Positions 8,879 through 18,295 of a stretch of DNA of 64,000 nt are shown piece after piece. The notes below the pieces were generated by a model. That model did not search any database and had not been told where the DNA came from. It saw only the letters and a list, made by a program, of their open reading frames with translations. Source of the DNA: Streptomyces mobaraensis NBRC 13819 = DSM 40847. Lineage in GTDB: Bacteria > Actinomycetota > Actinomycetes > Streptomycetales > Streptomycetaceae. The stretch covers positions 4,613,501 to 4,677,500 of the forward strand of contig NZ_CP072827.1 in assembly GCF_017916255.1 (NCBI RefSeq), written 5' to 3'. Positions within the stretch are counted from its first letter, which is position 1; each line of letters opens with the position of its first letter. Position numbers and translations under genes: made by a program.

Positions 8879-9349
8879 CTAGCGGATGTTCGGGTCGAAG
8901 GTGAAGATCACCAGCGTGCCCAGCAGGACGGTGAACACCGTGGCGGTGTACAGCAGCATCTTCAGCCAGAAGCGGGTGGTGTCCCGCTCCGCGTAGTCGT
9001 TGATGACCGTACGGAGGCCGTTGGCGCCGTGCAGCATGGCGAGCCACAGCATGATCAGGTCCCACGCCTGCCAGAACGGCGAGGCCCAGCGGCCGGCCAC
9101 GAAGGCGAAGCCGATCTTGGTGACGCCGCCGTCCAGCACCAGCTGGATCAGCAGGTGGCCCAGGACCAGGACGACGAGCACGATGCCGGACAGCCGCATG
9201 AACAGCCAGCCGTACAGCTCGAAGTTGGTGCGGGTCGCCTTCGGCGTCTTCTTGGTGCGCTTGCGGGGCGCCTCGATGACCGGCGCCGGGTTGTCGACGT
9301 CGTAGAGGGAGACGCCTTCGGCGGTCGCGGGGGTGGTTTCAGCGGACAT
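8879..9349 (-). CDS. sdhD: Succinate dehydrogenase membrane anchor subunit
   Basis: A 156-residue anchor protein. A soluble N-terminus rich in Lys, Arg and Pro (to about residue 42) precedes three hydrophobic helices. The quinone/heme region LAMLHGANGLRTVINDY falls between helices 2 and 3, and the conserved His in it is a candidate heme or quinone ligand. The ATG at 9349 follows the sdhC stop by 8 bp. The open frame extending to 9967 is the antisense shadow of the upstream gene. With SdhC it fixes SdhAB to the cytoplasmic membrane. Confidence 0.93.
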   Translation of the reverse strand: MSAETTPATAEGVSLYDVDNPAPVIEAPRKRTKKTPKATRTNFELYGWLFMRLSGIVLVVLVLGHLLIQLVLDGGVTKIGFAFVAGRWASPFWQAWDLIMLWLAMLHGANGLRTVINDYAERDTTRFWLKMLLYTATVFTVLLGTLVIFTFDPNIR

Positions 9350-9357
9350 GTCTTGCG

Positions 9358-9738
9358 TCAGCTCCCGAACAGCGTGTGCAGCGTGTGGCTGAGCACGGGG
9401 TAGAAGGCGCCGGCCATCAGGACGACCCAGACGCCCACGACGGTCCACAGCATCTGCTTCTGGTACCGCGGGCCCTTGGACCAGAAGTCCACCGCGATGA
9501 CGCGGAGGCCGTTGAGCGCGTGGAAGAGGATGGCGGCGACGAGGCCGTACTCCATCACGTTGACGACGGGTGTCTTGTACGTCGCGACGACGTTGTCGTA
9601 CGCCTCCGGGGAGACGCGGACGAGAGCGGTGTCCAGGACGTGCACGAACAGGAAGAAGAAAATGAGGACGCCGGTGACTCGGTGAGCCACCCAGGACCAC
9701 ATGCCTTCCCGACCGCGGTACAGCGTTCCAGCCGGCAC
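9358..9738 (-). CDS. sdhC: Succinate dehydrogenase cytochrome b556 subunit
   Basis: A 126-residue membrane subunit and first gene of the sdhCDAB operon. The conserved MWSWVAHRVTGVLIFFFLFVH segment (Ser and Arg near the quinone site) begins helix 1. The second helix region contains LFHALNGLRVIAVDF, whose His is the expected axial heme ligand. A third helix ends near the C-terminus. Transcription must start in the 9739-10052 interval shared with the divergent hexosaminidase gene. Confidence 0.93.
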   Translation of the reverse strand: MPAGTLYRGREGMWSWVAHRVTGVLIFFFLFVHVLDTALVRVSPEAYDNVVATYKTPVVNVMEYGLVAAILFHALNGLRVIAVDFWSKGPRYQKQMLWTVVGVWVVLMAGAFYPVLSHTLHTLFGS

Positions 9739-10052
9739 GGAAAACCCTCCGGGAGCGGGGATTGGGGCCTGCCGGCTTCACTGTCGGTCGGGCCCGGCCG
9801 GGTACGGTCCACCGGCCCTGGCCATCGTAGCGACGCCTTGTCGGTTCGGTCGCGCGGGGTCGGTCAGGTGTGATCAAACTGGCATGTACGGGTCGGCGGT
9901 GGTGGACGAGAGCCGCGTGGGGCGCCATGGTTGGCCGAATGGCCCTGGATCGCTGCCGGAAATTCACCTATACGGGGGAATTGTCGGGTGGGTATTCGAG
10001 GTCGTCGGCGGCGGAAAGAACTATCTTTTCCGCGATTGGGAGGTTTTGCTCC
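9739..10052. promoter_or_regulatory. Divergent intergenic region between sdhC and the hexosaminidase gene
   Basis: A 314-bp stretch with no credible gene. It must hold the promoters for sdhCDAB (left) and the GH20 gene (right). Its right part (about 9950-10050) is less GC-rich than the surroundings, fitting a promoter region, and ends in the GGGAGG ribosome-binding site at 10038-10043. I do not see a clear DasR-type palindrome or another recognisable operator. Confidence 0.5.
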
Positions 10053-11726
10053 ATGGGACTGCCTGTCAGAATCACCCGTATCGCCCGTGTCGACCTTTTC
10101 GGGCGGCGTAGGCGTGTCGCGCCGCGCCGGCCGTACGCCGTCCTCGCGCTCCTCGCCGCCGCGCTCGCCCTGCCGGTCGCCGCCGGCTGCGCCCACGACG
10201 GCGGGGCGGCCTCCGGGTCCTCCGGCCGGACCGCCGGCGACGACGACCGCTCCACCCAGGCGGCGGCGCCCTCCTCCGCCACTCGGATCACACCGGTCAC
10301 CGGCACTCCGCGGACCGTCCCGGCCGTCCGCTCCTTCACCGCCCGCGGCGGCCCCGGCTGGCGGCCCTCCTCCGCCGTCCGCGTCGTCACCGACACCGAC
10401 GGGCCCCTCGCCGACGAGGCCCGGCTGCTGGCGGGCGAGCTCAAGGTCACCATCGCCCCCGGGCCGGCCCGCGCCGGCGACGTCGAACTCGCGCTCCGCC
10501 CCGGCCAGCGCGGCGGCCCCGAGAGCTACGAGCTGACCACCCGCGACGGCCGGGTCCTCATCACCGCCCCCGACGAGGCCGGCGTCTTCTACGGCACCCG
10601 CACCCTCGTCCAGTCCGTCCGCTCCGGCGGCGGCGTCCCCGAGGGCGTCATCGCCGACGCCCCCGACCGGCCGCAGCGCGGACTCCACCTCGACATCGCG
10701 CGCAAGCACTTCACCGCCGAGTGGATCGAGGCCCGGCTGCGCGAGATGGCCGACCTCAAGCTCAACCAGCTCGGCCTGCACTTCTCCGACGACCAGGGCT
10801 TCCGGATCGAGAGCGCGAGCCACCCGGAGATCGTCTCCCCGGAGCACCTCACCAAGGCCGAGGTCCGCCGCATCGTCGCCCTCGCCACGTCGCTCCACAT
10901 CACCGTCATCCCCGAGATCGACTCGCCGGGCCACCTCGGCGCCGTCCTCAAGGCACACCCGGACCTCCAGCTCAGGGACGCCACCGGCACCCCCTCCCGG
11001 GGCGCCGTCGACATCTCCCTGCCGGGCGCGGCGGGGATCGTCGACGACCTGCTGCGCGAGTTCACCCCCCTCTTCCCCGGCCCGTACTGGCACCTGGGCA
11101 GCGACGAGTACCGCGCGCTGATGGCCCGCGACCCGCAGGGGTCCTACCCGCACCTCGCCGACCTCGCCCGGCAGCGCTACGGCTCGCAGGGCCGGGTGCA
11201 GGACCTGGCCACCGCCTGGCTCAACGACCGGGCCGCGGTCGTGCGCTCCCTCGGCAAGAAGGCCAAGGCGTGGAACGACGGCTTCTTCCGCGGCGGCCTC
11301 GTCGCCCCCGACCAGGCCATCGAGGTCGAGTACTGGACCGGCCGCGAGCTCGGCGCCCGGGACCCGCAGGAATACCTGAACGAGGGACGCACGGTCGTCA
11401 ACCTCAACGACCAATACCTCTACTACGTGCTCGGGGAACCGAACGAGTTCCGCTACCCCACCGGCGAGCTGATCTACAAGGAGTGGTCCCCGGCCGTGCT
11501 GCGCGGCACCGCCCCCGTGGCCGCCGGGACGGCGGACCCGCGCCGGGTGCCGGGCGGCCGGTTCGCCGTCTGGTGCGACCACCCCGACGCCCAGACCCCC
11601 GACCAGGTGGCAAACGGAATCCGGCTGCCGCTGGCCGCCGTCGCGCAGCGGCTGTGGGACCCGCGCCCGCCGAAGCTGCCCTGGCAGGACTTCGCGGCCC
11701 TGTACACCGCCGTCCGAGGGGGCTGA
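10053..11726 (+). CDS. GH20 beta-N-acetylhexosaminidase lipoprotein
   Basis: A 557-residue secreted glycoside hydrolase that removes terminal GlcNAc/GalNAc, for example from chitobiose or peptidoglycan fragments, by substrate-assisted catalysis. The signal peptide ends in Val-Ala-Ala-Gly-Cys, with the lipidation Cys at residue 46. A Ser/Thr/Asp-rich linker follows, then the N-terminal GH20b domain (about 100-205). The TIM barrel begins at GLHLDIARKHF. The catalytic Asp-Glu pair is D351-E352 in HLGSDEY. The ATG at 10053 has GGGAGG 9 nt before it. The codons in frame upstream lack a start site of that quality. Outer-face location suits chitin or cell-wall recycling. Confidence 0.92.
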   Translation: MGLPVRITRIARVDLFGRRRRVAPRRPYAVLALLAAALALPVAAGCAHDGGAASGSSGRTAGDDDRSTQAAAPSSATRITPVTGTPRTVPAVRSFTARGGPGWRPSSAVRVVTDTDGPLADEARLLAGELKVTIAPGPARAGDVELALRPGQRGGPESYELTTRDGRVLITAPDEAGVFYGTRTLVQSVRSGGGVPEGVIADAPDRPQRGLHLDIARKHFTAEWIEARLREMADLKLNQLGLHFSDDQGFRIESASHPEIVSPEHLTKAEVRRIVALATSLHITVIPEIDSPGHLGAVLKAHPDLQLRDATGTPSRGAVDISLPGAAGIVDDLLREFTPLFPGPYWHLGSDEYRALMARDPQGSYPHLADLARQRYGSQGRVQDLATAWLNDRAAVVRSLGKKAKAWNDGFFRGGLVAPDQAIEVEYWTGRELGARDPQEYLNEGRTVVNLNDQYLYYVLGEPNEFRYPTGELIYKEWSPAVLRGTAPVAAGTADPRRVPGGRFAVWCDHPDAQTPDQVANGIRLPLAAVAQRLWDPRPPKLPWQDFAALYTAVRGG

Positions 11727-11945
11727 AGTCCCGCTACCGAGTGGGCTTTCGACCGGTTTGCCGGGCCTTGGGGGCGCCCTGAGGGCGGGCGCTCCCCACA
11801 CACCTCCAAAGCGGGCTAGCCTCCGGGTTGAACCATGCGCGGCGTCCGGTCGTTGTCCAACCGGAAGGCATCGGCCGGTGCGCGGCGCAGCTGTCCACGG
11901 CGGACGTGCGCGCTCGCGCGCCCATCGCACTGAACGAGGGCCCGG

Positions 11946-14024
11946 ATGAAGATCGAATTCCTGCTGCACAATGCGTACGGCATCGGCGGAACCATCCGTT
12001 CGACCGTCAACCTCGCCACCGCCCTCGCCGACCGGCACGAGGTCCGCATCATCAGCGTCAACCGGCCCGTGGACGAGCCCGAGCTCACGATCGACCCGCG
12101 CGTCCGGCTGACCCCCCTCGTCGACATGCGCGAGGGCACCGACGGCGACGAGTACGGGGCGCCCCTCAACCAGCGGCCCAGCGAGATCTTCCGCGACGAG
12201 CGCATCGACAACGGCCGGATGGCCGCCACCGCCCTCACCGACGAGCGCGTCGCCGCCCACCTCGCGGCCACCGACGCGGACGTCGTGATCGCCACCCGCC
12301 CCAAGCTCATCGGCTACCTCGCCCGTTACGGCAGCGACCGCTACCTCCGCCTCGGCCAGGAGCACCTCACCCACGAGGCCCACGTCCCCGAGCTGCACGC
12401 CGTCATGGACCCGGCCATCGCCGCCCTCGACGCCTTCGTCACCGTCTCCGAGGCCGACGCCGGCCACTACCGCGACGCCCTGCCCGCCGACCGCCGCGCG
12501 CGGGTGCTGTCCGTCCCCAACGCCGTCCCCGCCCCCGCCGCCGCGCCCTCCGACGGCACCTCGAAGATCATCGTCTCGGCCGGGCGGCTCGTCGGCGTCA
12601 AACGCTACGACCGGCTCATCAACGCCTTCGCGAAGATCGCCGACGAGCGCCCCGACTGGCAGCTCCGCATCTACGGCCGCGGCACCTCCAAGGCCAAGCT
12701 GCGCCGCCAGATCGAGGAGATGGGCCTCTACGAGCGGATCACCCTCATGGGCGCCCGCTCGCCCATCGAGACCGAGTGGGCCAAGGGCGCCGTCGCCGCC
12801 GTCGCCTCCGACGCCGAGTCCTTCGGCATGACCATCGTCGAGGCCATGCACGCCGGACTCCCGGTGATCGCCACCGACTGCCCGTACGGCCCCCGCGAGA
12901 TCCTCAACGACGGCACCGACGGCATCCTCGTCCCGCTCTCCCCGCAGAGCGAGGCCGACAGCGTCGACGCCTACGCGGAGGCGCTGCTCAAGCTCACCGG
13001 CGACGACGGACTCCGCGCCCGGCTCGGCGCCGCGGCCCGCGCCGCCGCCCACCGCTACGAACCCGACGCCATCGCCCGCCGCTACGAGCAGCTCTTCGAG
13101 GAACTCCGCCCCGGCTCGACCGCCCCCGCGAAGAAGGGCGGCCTGCTGCGCGGCCTGTTCGGCGGCGGCCGCAAGCAGCAGTCCGCCCCCGCCGCCCCCG
13201 CGCCCACCGAGACGGCCAACCCGGAGGCGCGCTGCGCCGTGGCCGCCGACGGCTCCCTCGTCTTCCGGGTGCGCGCCGCGCAGCTCACCGCCGACGACTC
13301 CCACCTGCTGCTCCGGCACCGCGGCAGCAAGGGCAAGGAGGCCGTCCGCGTCCCGCTGCGGCGCACCCCGGGCGCCGACTGGGCCGAGGCCCGCGTCGAG
13401 CGCGCCGCGCACACCCTGCCCGAGGGCCGCTGGGACAGCTACGCCGAGCGCAAGGCCGACAAGTCGCGGCGCCGGCTGACCGCCGTCCTCGTCGAGCAGC
13501 AGGCCCTGCTCGGGCTGGGGCTTCAGACCGGTCCGTCCGGCGTCGCGCCCTGGATCCCGTACGAGACCAGCGACGGCTTCCTGGCCGTCCGCACCTGGCT
13601 GCGGGAGCGGCACGCCGAGGTGACGGACGCCCGGGTGGGCTCCGCCGAGGAAGGCGTGGTCACCCTCACGGTCGCCGCTCATGGCGTCGAGCTGCGCGAC
13701 GGCGCCGAGCTGATCGCCCGGCTGCGCGGCGGCGACGGCGAGGTGGCCGACGTCCGCGCGCCGCTGGAGGGCGGCACGGGCCGGCTGCCGTACGAGCCGA
13801 TGTGGCGGCGCCGGGGCGAGGAGCAGGACCTGTGGGACCTGTACGTACGCCCCGCCGCGGGCGCCGCTCCGGTCCGGCTCGGCCGGCTGACCGGCGACTT
13901 CGCGGACCGCAAGGGCGTCGACACCTTCCCCGCGGCGGACCGGGACGGGGTGCGGCTGCGGCCCTTCTTCACGGTGACGAACGACCTGACGATCTCGGTC
14001 AAGGACATCGCCGGGGAGGAGTGA
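11946..14024 (+). CDS. GT4 glycosyltransferase with long C-terminal extension
   Basis: A 692-residue GT-B glycosyltransferase. The N-terminal acceptor domain starts MKIEFLLHNAYGIGGT. The C-terminal nucleotide-sugar domain shows GRLVGVKRYDRLINAF and the EX7E motif (Glu-Ser-Phe-Gly-Met-Thr-Ile-Val-Glu) typical of GT4 retaining enzymes. The GT core ends near residue 390. A Lys/Gly/Pro-rich hinge and roughly 270 residues of mostly beta-strand character follow, which I cannot assign. The general resemblance is to wall-teichoic-acid alpha-glucosyltransferases (TagE-like). There are no signal peptide or membrane helices, so it is cytoplasmic. The 219 bp before it show no gene. Confidence 0.85.
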   Translation: MKIEFLLHNAYGIGGTIRSTVNLATALADRHEVRIISVNRPVDEPELTIDPRVRLTPLVDMREGTDGDEYGAPLNQRPSEIFRDERIDNGRMAATALTDERVAAHLAATDADVVIATRPKLIGYLARYGSDRYLRLGQEHLTHEAHVPELHAVMDPAIAALDAFVTVSEADAGHYRDALPADRRARVLSVPNAVPAPAAAPSDGTSKIIVSAGRLVGVKRYDRLINAFAKIADERPDWQLRIYGRGTSKAKLRRQIEEMGLYERITLMGARSPIETEWAKGAVAAVASDAESFGMTIVEAMHAGLPVIATDCPYGPREILNDGTDGILVPLSPQSEADSVDAYAEALLKLTGDDGLRARLGAAARAAAHRYEPDAIARRYEQLFEELRPGSTAPAKKGGLLRGLFGGGRKQQSAPAAPAPTETANPEARCAVAADGSLVFRVRAAQLTADDSHLLLRHRGSKGKEAVRVPLRRTPGADWAEARVERAAHTLPEGRWDSYAERKADKSRRRLTAVLVEQQALLGLGLQTGPSGVAPWIPYETSDGFLAVRTWLRERHAEVTDARVGSAEEGVVTLTVAAHGVELRDGAELIARLRGGDGEVADVRAPLEGGTGRLPYEPMWRRRGEEQDLWDLYVRPAAGAAPVRLGRLTGDFADRKGVDTFPAADRDGVRLRPFFTVTNDLTISVKDIAGEE

Positions 14025-14471
14025 CGCGGGCTCCGGGCCCGGGTGCGGGCGAGGAGACGGCCGGGCCACCACCCCCCACAGGAGAGGCCGCGGCCGTCGC
14101 CCGCCACGCGCCTGGGTGAGGCGCGCACTTCTCTCAGCGCCGAACGGCCGGATTCCGTCACACCCCGCGCGCGGGGCCGGGGCGCCGACCGGTCCCGGCC
14201 GGGGGCGGGGGCCGGCCGGGGTCCCTTCCGGACGCTTTTCGGGCGCCTTCCCGGTGCCTCGGGTGGCCGGTTCCCTCCGGTCGCCCGCTTCGGTCCGGCC
14301 CCTCCTGGACGGGAGCGGTCCGTTGCCCGTAACGTGCGGGCCGCGTCGCCCGGTGCGTACGCGACGGCCCGTCGGCCGCCGCCCCGCCCGTCAGGCCGGC
14401 GCCGACGAGCAGTCGACTCAACGGCGCCGATCCGCCGGTGCCGTTCCGGCGTTCCGTGGGGGGACAAAGAG
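14025..14471. other. Intergenic stretch without a recognisable gene
   Basis: 447 bp of extremely GC-rich sequence between the GT4 gene and the DUF4328 gene. All frames stay open because of base composition, but translations are Arg/Pro/Gly-rich without any domain-like pattern or ribosome-binding site. It presumably holds the GT4 terminator and the promoter of the next gene, though I cannot point to either. Confidence 0.5.
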
Positions 14472-15857
14472 ATGTATCCGTGCGGTCGTTGCCGTGCCGC
14501 CGCCGTGGGGCCGGACGGCCGCTGTGCGGCGTGCGGCGCCGAGCAGCGGGGACCGGAGGGGGCCGCGACGCCGGCCGGGCGGCCCGAGCCGCCGCCTCGC
14601 CCGACGCATGCGCCTCCGGTGCCGCCTGTGCCTCCGATGACGCCCGCCGCTCAGGTGCCGTCTGCCACTCCGCAGCCGTCTGCCACGCCGCTGCCGCCCG
14701 TCACTCCGCTGCCGTCCGACGGGGGAACGCCGTTCGCCACCGGGGCGCCCGGGCCCGAGCCGCTCGGCGGGGTCGATCTGCGCCGCGGGGTACGGATCTC
14801 GCTCACCACCGTCCTGACCCTGGCGCTGCTCGGCCTGCTGCTGCTCGCCGCCGCCCGGTTCCAGCAGCGCGGCGCGCTCGGCGACGTGCTGGCGGAGGGC
14901 GCGGTGCTCGGCGACGAGACGGCCGACAAGGCGAACCAGGCGGACACCTTCTTCGCGTCGGTCTCCCTGGTGGCCGCCGTGCTCGGGCTGGGCACGGCCG
15001 GGCTGTGGGCGGTCTGGTTCCGGCGGGTGCGGCTCAACGCCGAGGCGCTCGCGCCCGGTACGCACCGCTTCGGGAGCGGCTGGGCGGCGGGTGCCTGGTT
15101 CACCCCGGTGGTCAACCTGTGGTTCCCCAAGCAGATCGCCAACGACATCTACCGCGCGTCCGCCCCCGCCGGCCCGCAGGGTGCTCCGAAGGGGCTGCTC
15201 AACGCGTGGTGGGTGAGCGGGCTCGTGGCCGGTGCCCTCACGGGGGCGAGCGCTTTCGGCTACGCGCTGACCGAGGCGAAGATGCGCCGCGACTTCCGGC
15301 TCGAGCGGTTCGACGCCTGGGAGGCCGACGTCCGCAACCTGAGGACGCTGGCCGGAGCGAGTGCCTTCGGGTACCTGCTGTGTGCCGTCGCGGGCGCACT
15401 GGCGCTGCTGGTGGTGCGGCAGTTGACGCGGATGCAGGAGGAACGGGCGCTGGAGCGGATGGGGTTCGAGGGTTTCGCCGGTGCCGGTGGCCCGTACACG
15501 GCCGGTGGTCCGTACCCGGTCGCCGACCCGTATGCGGCCTCCGGTCCGTACGCCGCGCCTTGGCCGTACCCCCCGCCTCACTCAACTCCCGCGCCCTACG
15601 GTGATCCTGGTGTGTACGGGACGCCTGGTGTGCCCGGGGCGCCATCGCCCGGTCCTTATCCGGCCGCCGGGCCGTACGCTTCCTACCCGCCCCCGGGCCA
15701 GGGCCCGTTGCCCGGGGCGCCGGTCGGCCCGTACGGTCCTTCGTACGGGCCGTCGTACGGCGCGCCGAACGGTTCGCCGTACGGTCCTCCGCCCGGCGCG
15801 GGCAGTTCCGTGCCGAACCCCTACAACGGTGAGCCCGACGGCGGACCCGCGCATTAA
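14472..15857 (+). CDS. DUF4328 domain membrane protein with zinc-ribbon N-terminus
   Basis: A 461-residue protein. It starts with a CxxC pair plus a second CxxC (MYPCGRC and CAACG), a short zinc ribbon. A Pro/Thr linker follows, then a four-helix membrane domain: helices near VLTLALLGLLLLAAARF, VSLVAAVLGLGTAGLWAVW, the WAAGAWFTPVVNLWFPKQIANDIYRAS block that marks DUF4328, and two more up to about residue 325. The last 130 residues are a Gly-Pro-Tyr repeat tail. Function unknown. The ATG at 14472 is the first that gives the zinc ribbon, and its ribosome-binding site is weak. The ECF sigma gene starts 19 bp downstream. Confidence 0.8.
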   Translation: MYPCGRCRAAAVGPDGRCAACGAEQRGPEGAATPAGRPEPPPRPTHAPPVPPVPPMTPAAQVPSATPQPSATPLPPVTPLPSDGGTPFATGAPGPEPLGGVDLRRGVRISLTTVLTLALLGLLLLAAARFQQRGALGDVLAEGAVLGDETADKANQADTFFASVSLVAAVLGLGTAGLWAVWFRRVRLNAEALAPGTHRFGSGWAAGAWFTPVVNLWFPKQIANDIYRASAPAGPQGAPKGLLNAWWVSGLVAGALTGASAFGYALTEAKMRRDFRLERFDAWEADVRNLRTLAGASAFGYLLCAVAGALALLVVRQLTRMQEERALERMGFEGFAGAGGPYTAGGPYPVADPYAASGPYAAPWPYPPPHSTPAPYGDPGVYGTPGVPGAPSPGPYPAAGPYASYPPPGQGPLPGAPVGPYGPSYGPSYGAPNGSPYGPPPGAGSSVPNPYNGEPDGGPAH

Positions 15858-15876
15858 CGATTCATGAGTTCTGCAA

Positions 15877-16620
15877 GTGATGCAGGATGTGGGTGTGCAG
15901 GGGGATGACGCTGAGCTGACCGTCGCGGTACGCGCGGCGCAGAGCGGGGACGAGACGGCCTTCCGCGCGGTCTACCGGTCCGTCCAGCCCCGCCTGCTCG
16001 GGTACGTGCGCACGCTCGTCGGCGAGACCGACGCCGAGGACGTGGCATCCGAGACCTGGCTCCAAATCGCCCGCGACCTCGACCGGTTCACCGGCGACGC
16101 CGACCGCTTCCGCGGCTGGGCCGCCCGTATCGCCCGCAACCGCGCCCTCGACCACATACGGATGCGCGGCCGGCGGCCCGTGATCGGCGGCGACGACAGC
16201 GAACTCGCCGGCCGCGCCGGGGACGCCGACACCGCGGGCGAGGCGCTGGAATCCCTGGGGACCGCACGGGTCCTCTCGCTCGTCGCCCGGCTGCCCCAGG
16301 ATCAGGCGGAGGCCGTGGTCCTCCGCGTGGTCGTCGGCCTCGACGCCGCCACGGCCGCGGAGGTGCTGGGCAAGCGGCCCGGCGCCGTCCGCACGGCGGC
16401 CCACCGCGGCCTCCGCAGACTCGCCGGGATGATGAACGGAACGGACCTGACGGGACGGGAAGGAGGGGCCGGAGGGACGGGAGGGGGCGGAGAGGGGGGA
16501 GTCGGGGTGAACGGACAGCCGGGGTCGGAGGGCATCCCCGGACAGCGCAGATCACCCACCGGTCCGGGACCTTCCCGCGGTGTGACGCGATCGGGCGCGC
16601 GGACGCAGAAGGACATGTGA
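15877..16620 (+). CDS. ECF-type RNA polymerase sigma factor
   Basis: A 247-residue sigma-70 family member. Region 2 spans about residues 15-95 (AFRAVYRSVQPRLLGYVRTLV, then DAEDVASETWLQIARDLDRF and the -10 recognition segment FRGWAARIARNRALDHIR). Region 4 spans about 130-185, with the helix-turn-helix LDAATAAEVLGKRPGAVRTAAHRGLRRL. The last 60 residues are a Gly-rich extension not needed for the fold. The start is a GTG or ATG close to 15877 with a poor ribosome-binding site. The gene overlaps the next one, so it is probably co-expressed with it, as sigma factors are with their anti-sigma partners. Confidence 0.85.
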   Translation: MMQDVGVQGDDAELTVAVRAAQSGDETAFRAVYRSVQPRLLGYVRTLVGETDAEDVASETWLQIARDLDRFTGDADRFRGWAARIARNRALDHIRMRGRRPVIGGDDSELAGRAGDADTAGEALESLGTARVLSLVARLPQDQAEAVVLRVVVGLDAATAAEVLGKRPGAVRTAAHRGLRRLAGMMNGTDLTGREGGAGGTGGGGEGGVGVNGQPGSEGIPGQRRSPTGPGPSRGVTRSGARTQKDM

Positions 16621-17930
16621 TGGCGGACGACCACGAGCACGACTGGTTGCGGCACGACGACCGGTTGGACGGAACGGCGCTCGCGTCCTGCGCCGCGTGC
16701 GGCTCCTGTGCTTCCTGTGCCTCCCACACGCCGGCCCCCGACCCCGAACAGGCGGACTCCGCTCTCGCCGCACTCCGCACCCTGGCCGCCCCCGCCCCGG
16801 CGCCGGACCGCCCCCTCCCGGGCGAGGACGCCGCCGTCGCCGCCTTCCTCGCCGCTCGGCGCGAAGCGTCCCCCGAAGGGGCGCGCGGCGAAGGGGAGTC
16901 GGCCTCGCCGCGGCACCCGGCCGTCCGCTCGGACGCCGTGACCGCCCCCGCACCGGATGATGACGGCATGGCCCGGGAGACCGGCCACCCGCACCCGGCC
17001 GGGAAGCCGGGCAGGCGGTGGGCGCGGGCCGGACGCGCCGGAGGGGACGGCACGCGCGGCAACGGGGCCGGACCGGGCGGCACCGGCACCGGGCCGCGCG
17101 GCCGGATCGCCGATCGCGGCGGCCGGCGGGAAACGCGCTCCCTGCCGCGCCGCCGCCCCGCCCGGGCGGTCCTGGTCGCGGCCCTGGCCGCGTGCGCGCT
17201 GAGCGGCGTGGCCGTGCTCTCCGGTGTCGTCACCGTGCCCACCCCGTTCACCGCCGCCCACCGTGGGCCGGCCGCGGTGGACGACCGGGCGGGCACCGTG
17301 GGCGGAGGCGGTCCGCACACCGCCCGGCCGCGTCCCCAGGGTTCCGCGTCGGACGGCCCGGCCGACGGCCGCGCCGAGGGAGGACGCGACGGGAAGGACG
17401 CGGGCGGGCACCTCCTCCCTTCCCCCCACGGCCCCTCGCCCTCCGGCCGTGGTACGCCCCGCCCGGGTGAACGGCCCACCGCCGGGCCCGGCACGGGCGC
17501 CGACCGGGGCGAGGGGACGGCCTCTCCGTACCAGGGCGACGCCGACGGCGACCTCGAACAGGCCGTCGGCCTCTGCCGCGACTACCTCACCCGGGGGAAG
17601 TGGCGCGAACAGGCGGACGAGGACGCCGTCCACGCCCTCGAACGCCGCGCCGGCGGCCCGGTCGGCGTCCGCGCCTACTGCACCCGCCTCGTCCACGACC
17701 ACGACCGGATCGCCGGCGACGGGAACGGGAACGGCGGCGACGAGAACGAGGACGACGAGGAGGGCGAAGACGAAGGGGACGGCGGAGAGCACGAGGACGA
17801 CAGAGGAAGCGACGAGGGGGGCGCTCACCGGGCCGGAGACGCCCGCGACGGCCGCGGCGGTCAGGGGAGCCACGACGACCGCGACGACCGCGACGACCAC
17901 GGCGACCATGGCGGACAGGCCGACCGGTAA
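16620..17930 (+). CDS. Membrane-anchored partner of the ECF sigma factor (putative anti-sigma)
   Basis: A 436-residue bitopic protein overlapping the sigma gene at the stop-start junction. The ATG at 16620 has AAGGA 6 nt upstream, and a GTG at 16617 is possible. Residues 24-34 contain a cluster of Cys (CAACGSCASC) that could bind zinc. A single hydrophobic helix at about 181-204 follows a basic Arg-rich stretch, implying an N-in topology. The outer part is low-complexity, with one well-structured segment (LEQAVGLCRDYLTRGKWREQ) and an acidic Asp/Glu/Gly tail. No ZAS HxxxCxxC motif is intact, so the anti-sigma role rests on gene position and topology only. Confidence 0.6.
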   Translation: MADDHEHDWLRHDDRLDGTALASCAACGSCASCASHTPAPDPEQADSALAALRTLAAPAPAPDRPLPGEDAAVAAFLAARREASPEGARGEGESASPRHPAVRSDAVTAPAPDDDGMARETGHPHPAGKPGRRWARAGRAGGDGTRGNGAGPGGTGTGPRGRIADRGGRRETRSLPRRRPARAVLVAALAACALSGVAVLSGVVTVPTPFTAAHRGPAAVDDRAGTVGGGGPHTARPRPQGSASDGPADGRAEGGRDGKDAGGHLLPSPHGPSPSGRGTPRPGERPTAGPGTGADRGEGTASPYQGDADGDLEQAVGLCRDYLTRGKWREQADEDAVHALERRAGGPVGVRAYCTRLVHDHDRIAGDGNGNGGDENEDDEEGEDEGDGGEHEDDRGSDEGGAHRAGDARDGRGGQGSHDDRDDRDDHGDHGGQADR

Positions 17931-18295
17931 TGGCGCGGCGGCGCCGGTGAAACGTGCGCCGGACGAGGCGGGGGCCGGGGCGACAGGCGCGGCGGTGACG
18001 CGACGCGCGGCCCGTCGGCCCGACTCCCCCCGGACTCGGCCACCTGGCTCCGCGCCCCGGCCACCGCCCTGCCACGGCGAGGGACCCCCGGCCGGTACGC
18101 CGAGTGTGACGCTTTCCGGGGCCACGGCGCTGTAGGGAGTGGGCCGACTGGTCATCGGCCGCGCGGAAGCCGCAGTTCCCCCCATGCCGCCGGCTCCGCG
18201 CAACAGCGCGGGCGGGGTACGTCCCCCCGGCCCTGCCCGCGCTCCTCCTCCCTTGCCGGCCGTCCCGGCCCTTCCGGCCCCTTCCACCGTTCCCA

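Noticed and set aside
7104..9065. sdhA starting at 9065
   Set aside because: The extra 69 codons are antisense-like sequence from the sdhD region. The conserved protein begins at 8858.
9739..10052. A DasR site controlling the hexosaminidase
   Set aside because: No sequence close to the ACTGGTCTAGACCAGT-type palindrome was seen. ACTGGCATGT near 9888 matches only one half weakly.
9864..14072. A 1402-codon open frame on the minus strand
   Set aside because: It is antisense to the hexosaminidase and GT4 genes, is Gly/Ala/Arg/Val-rich without domain pattern, and exists only because high GC removes stop codons.
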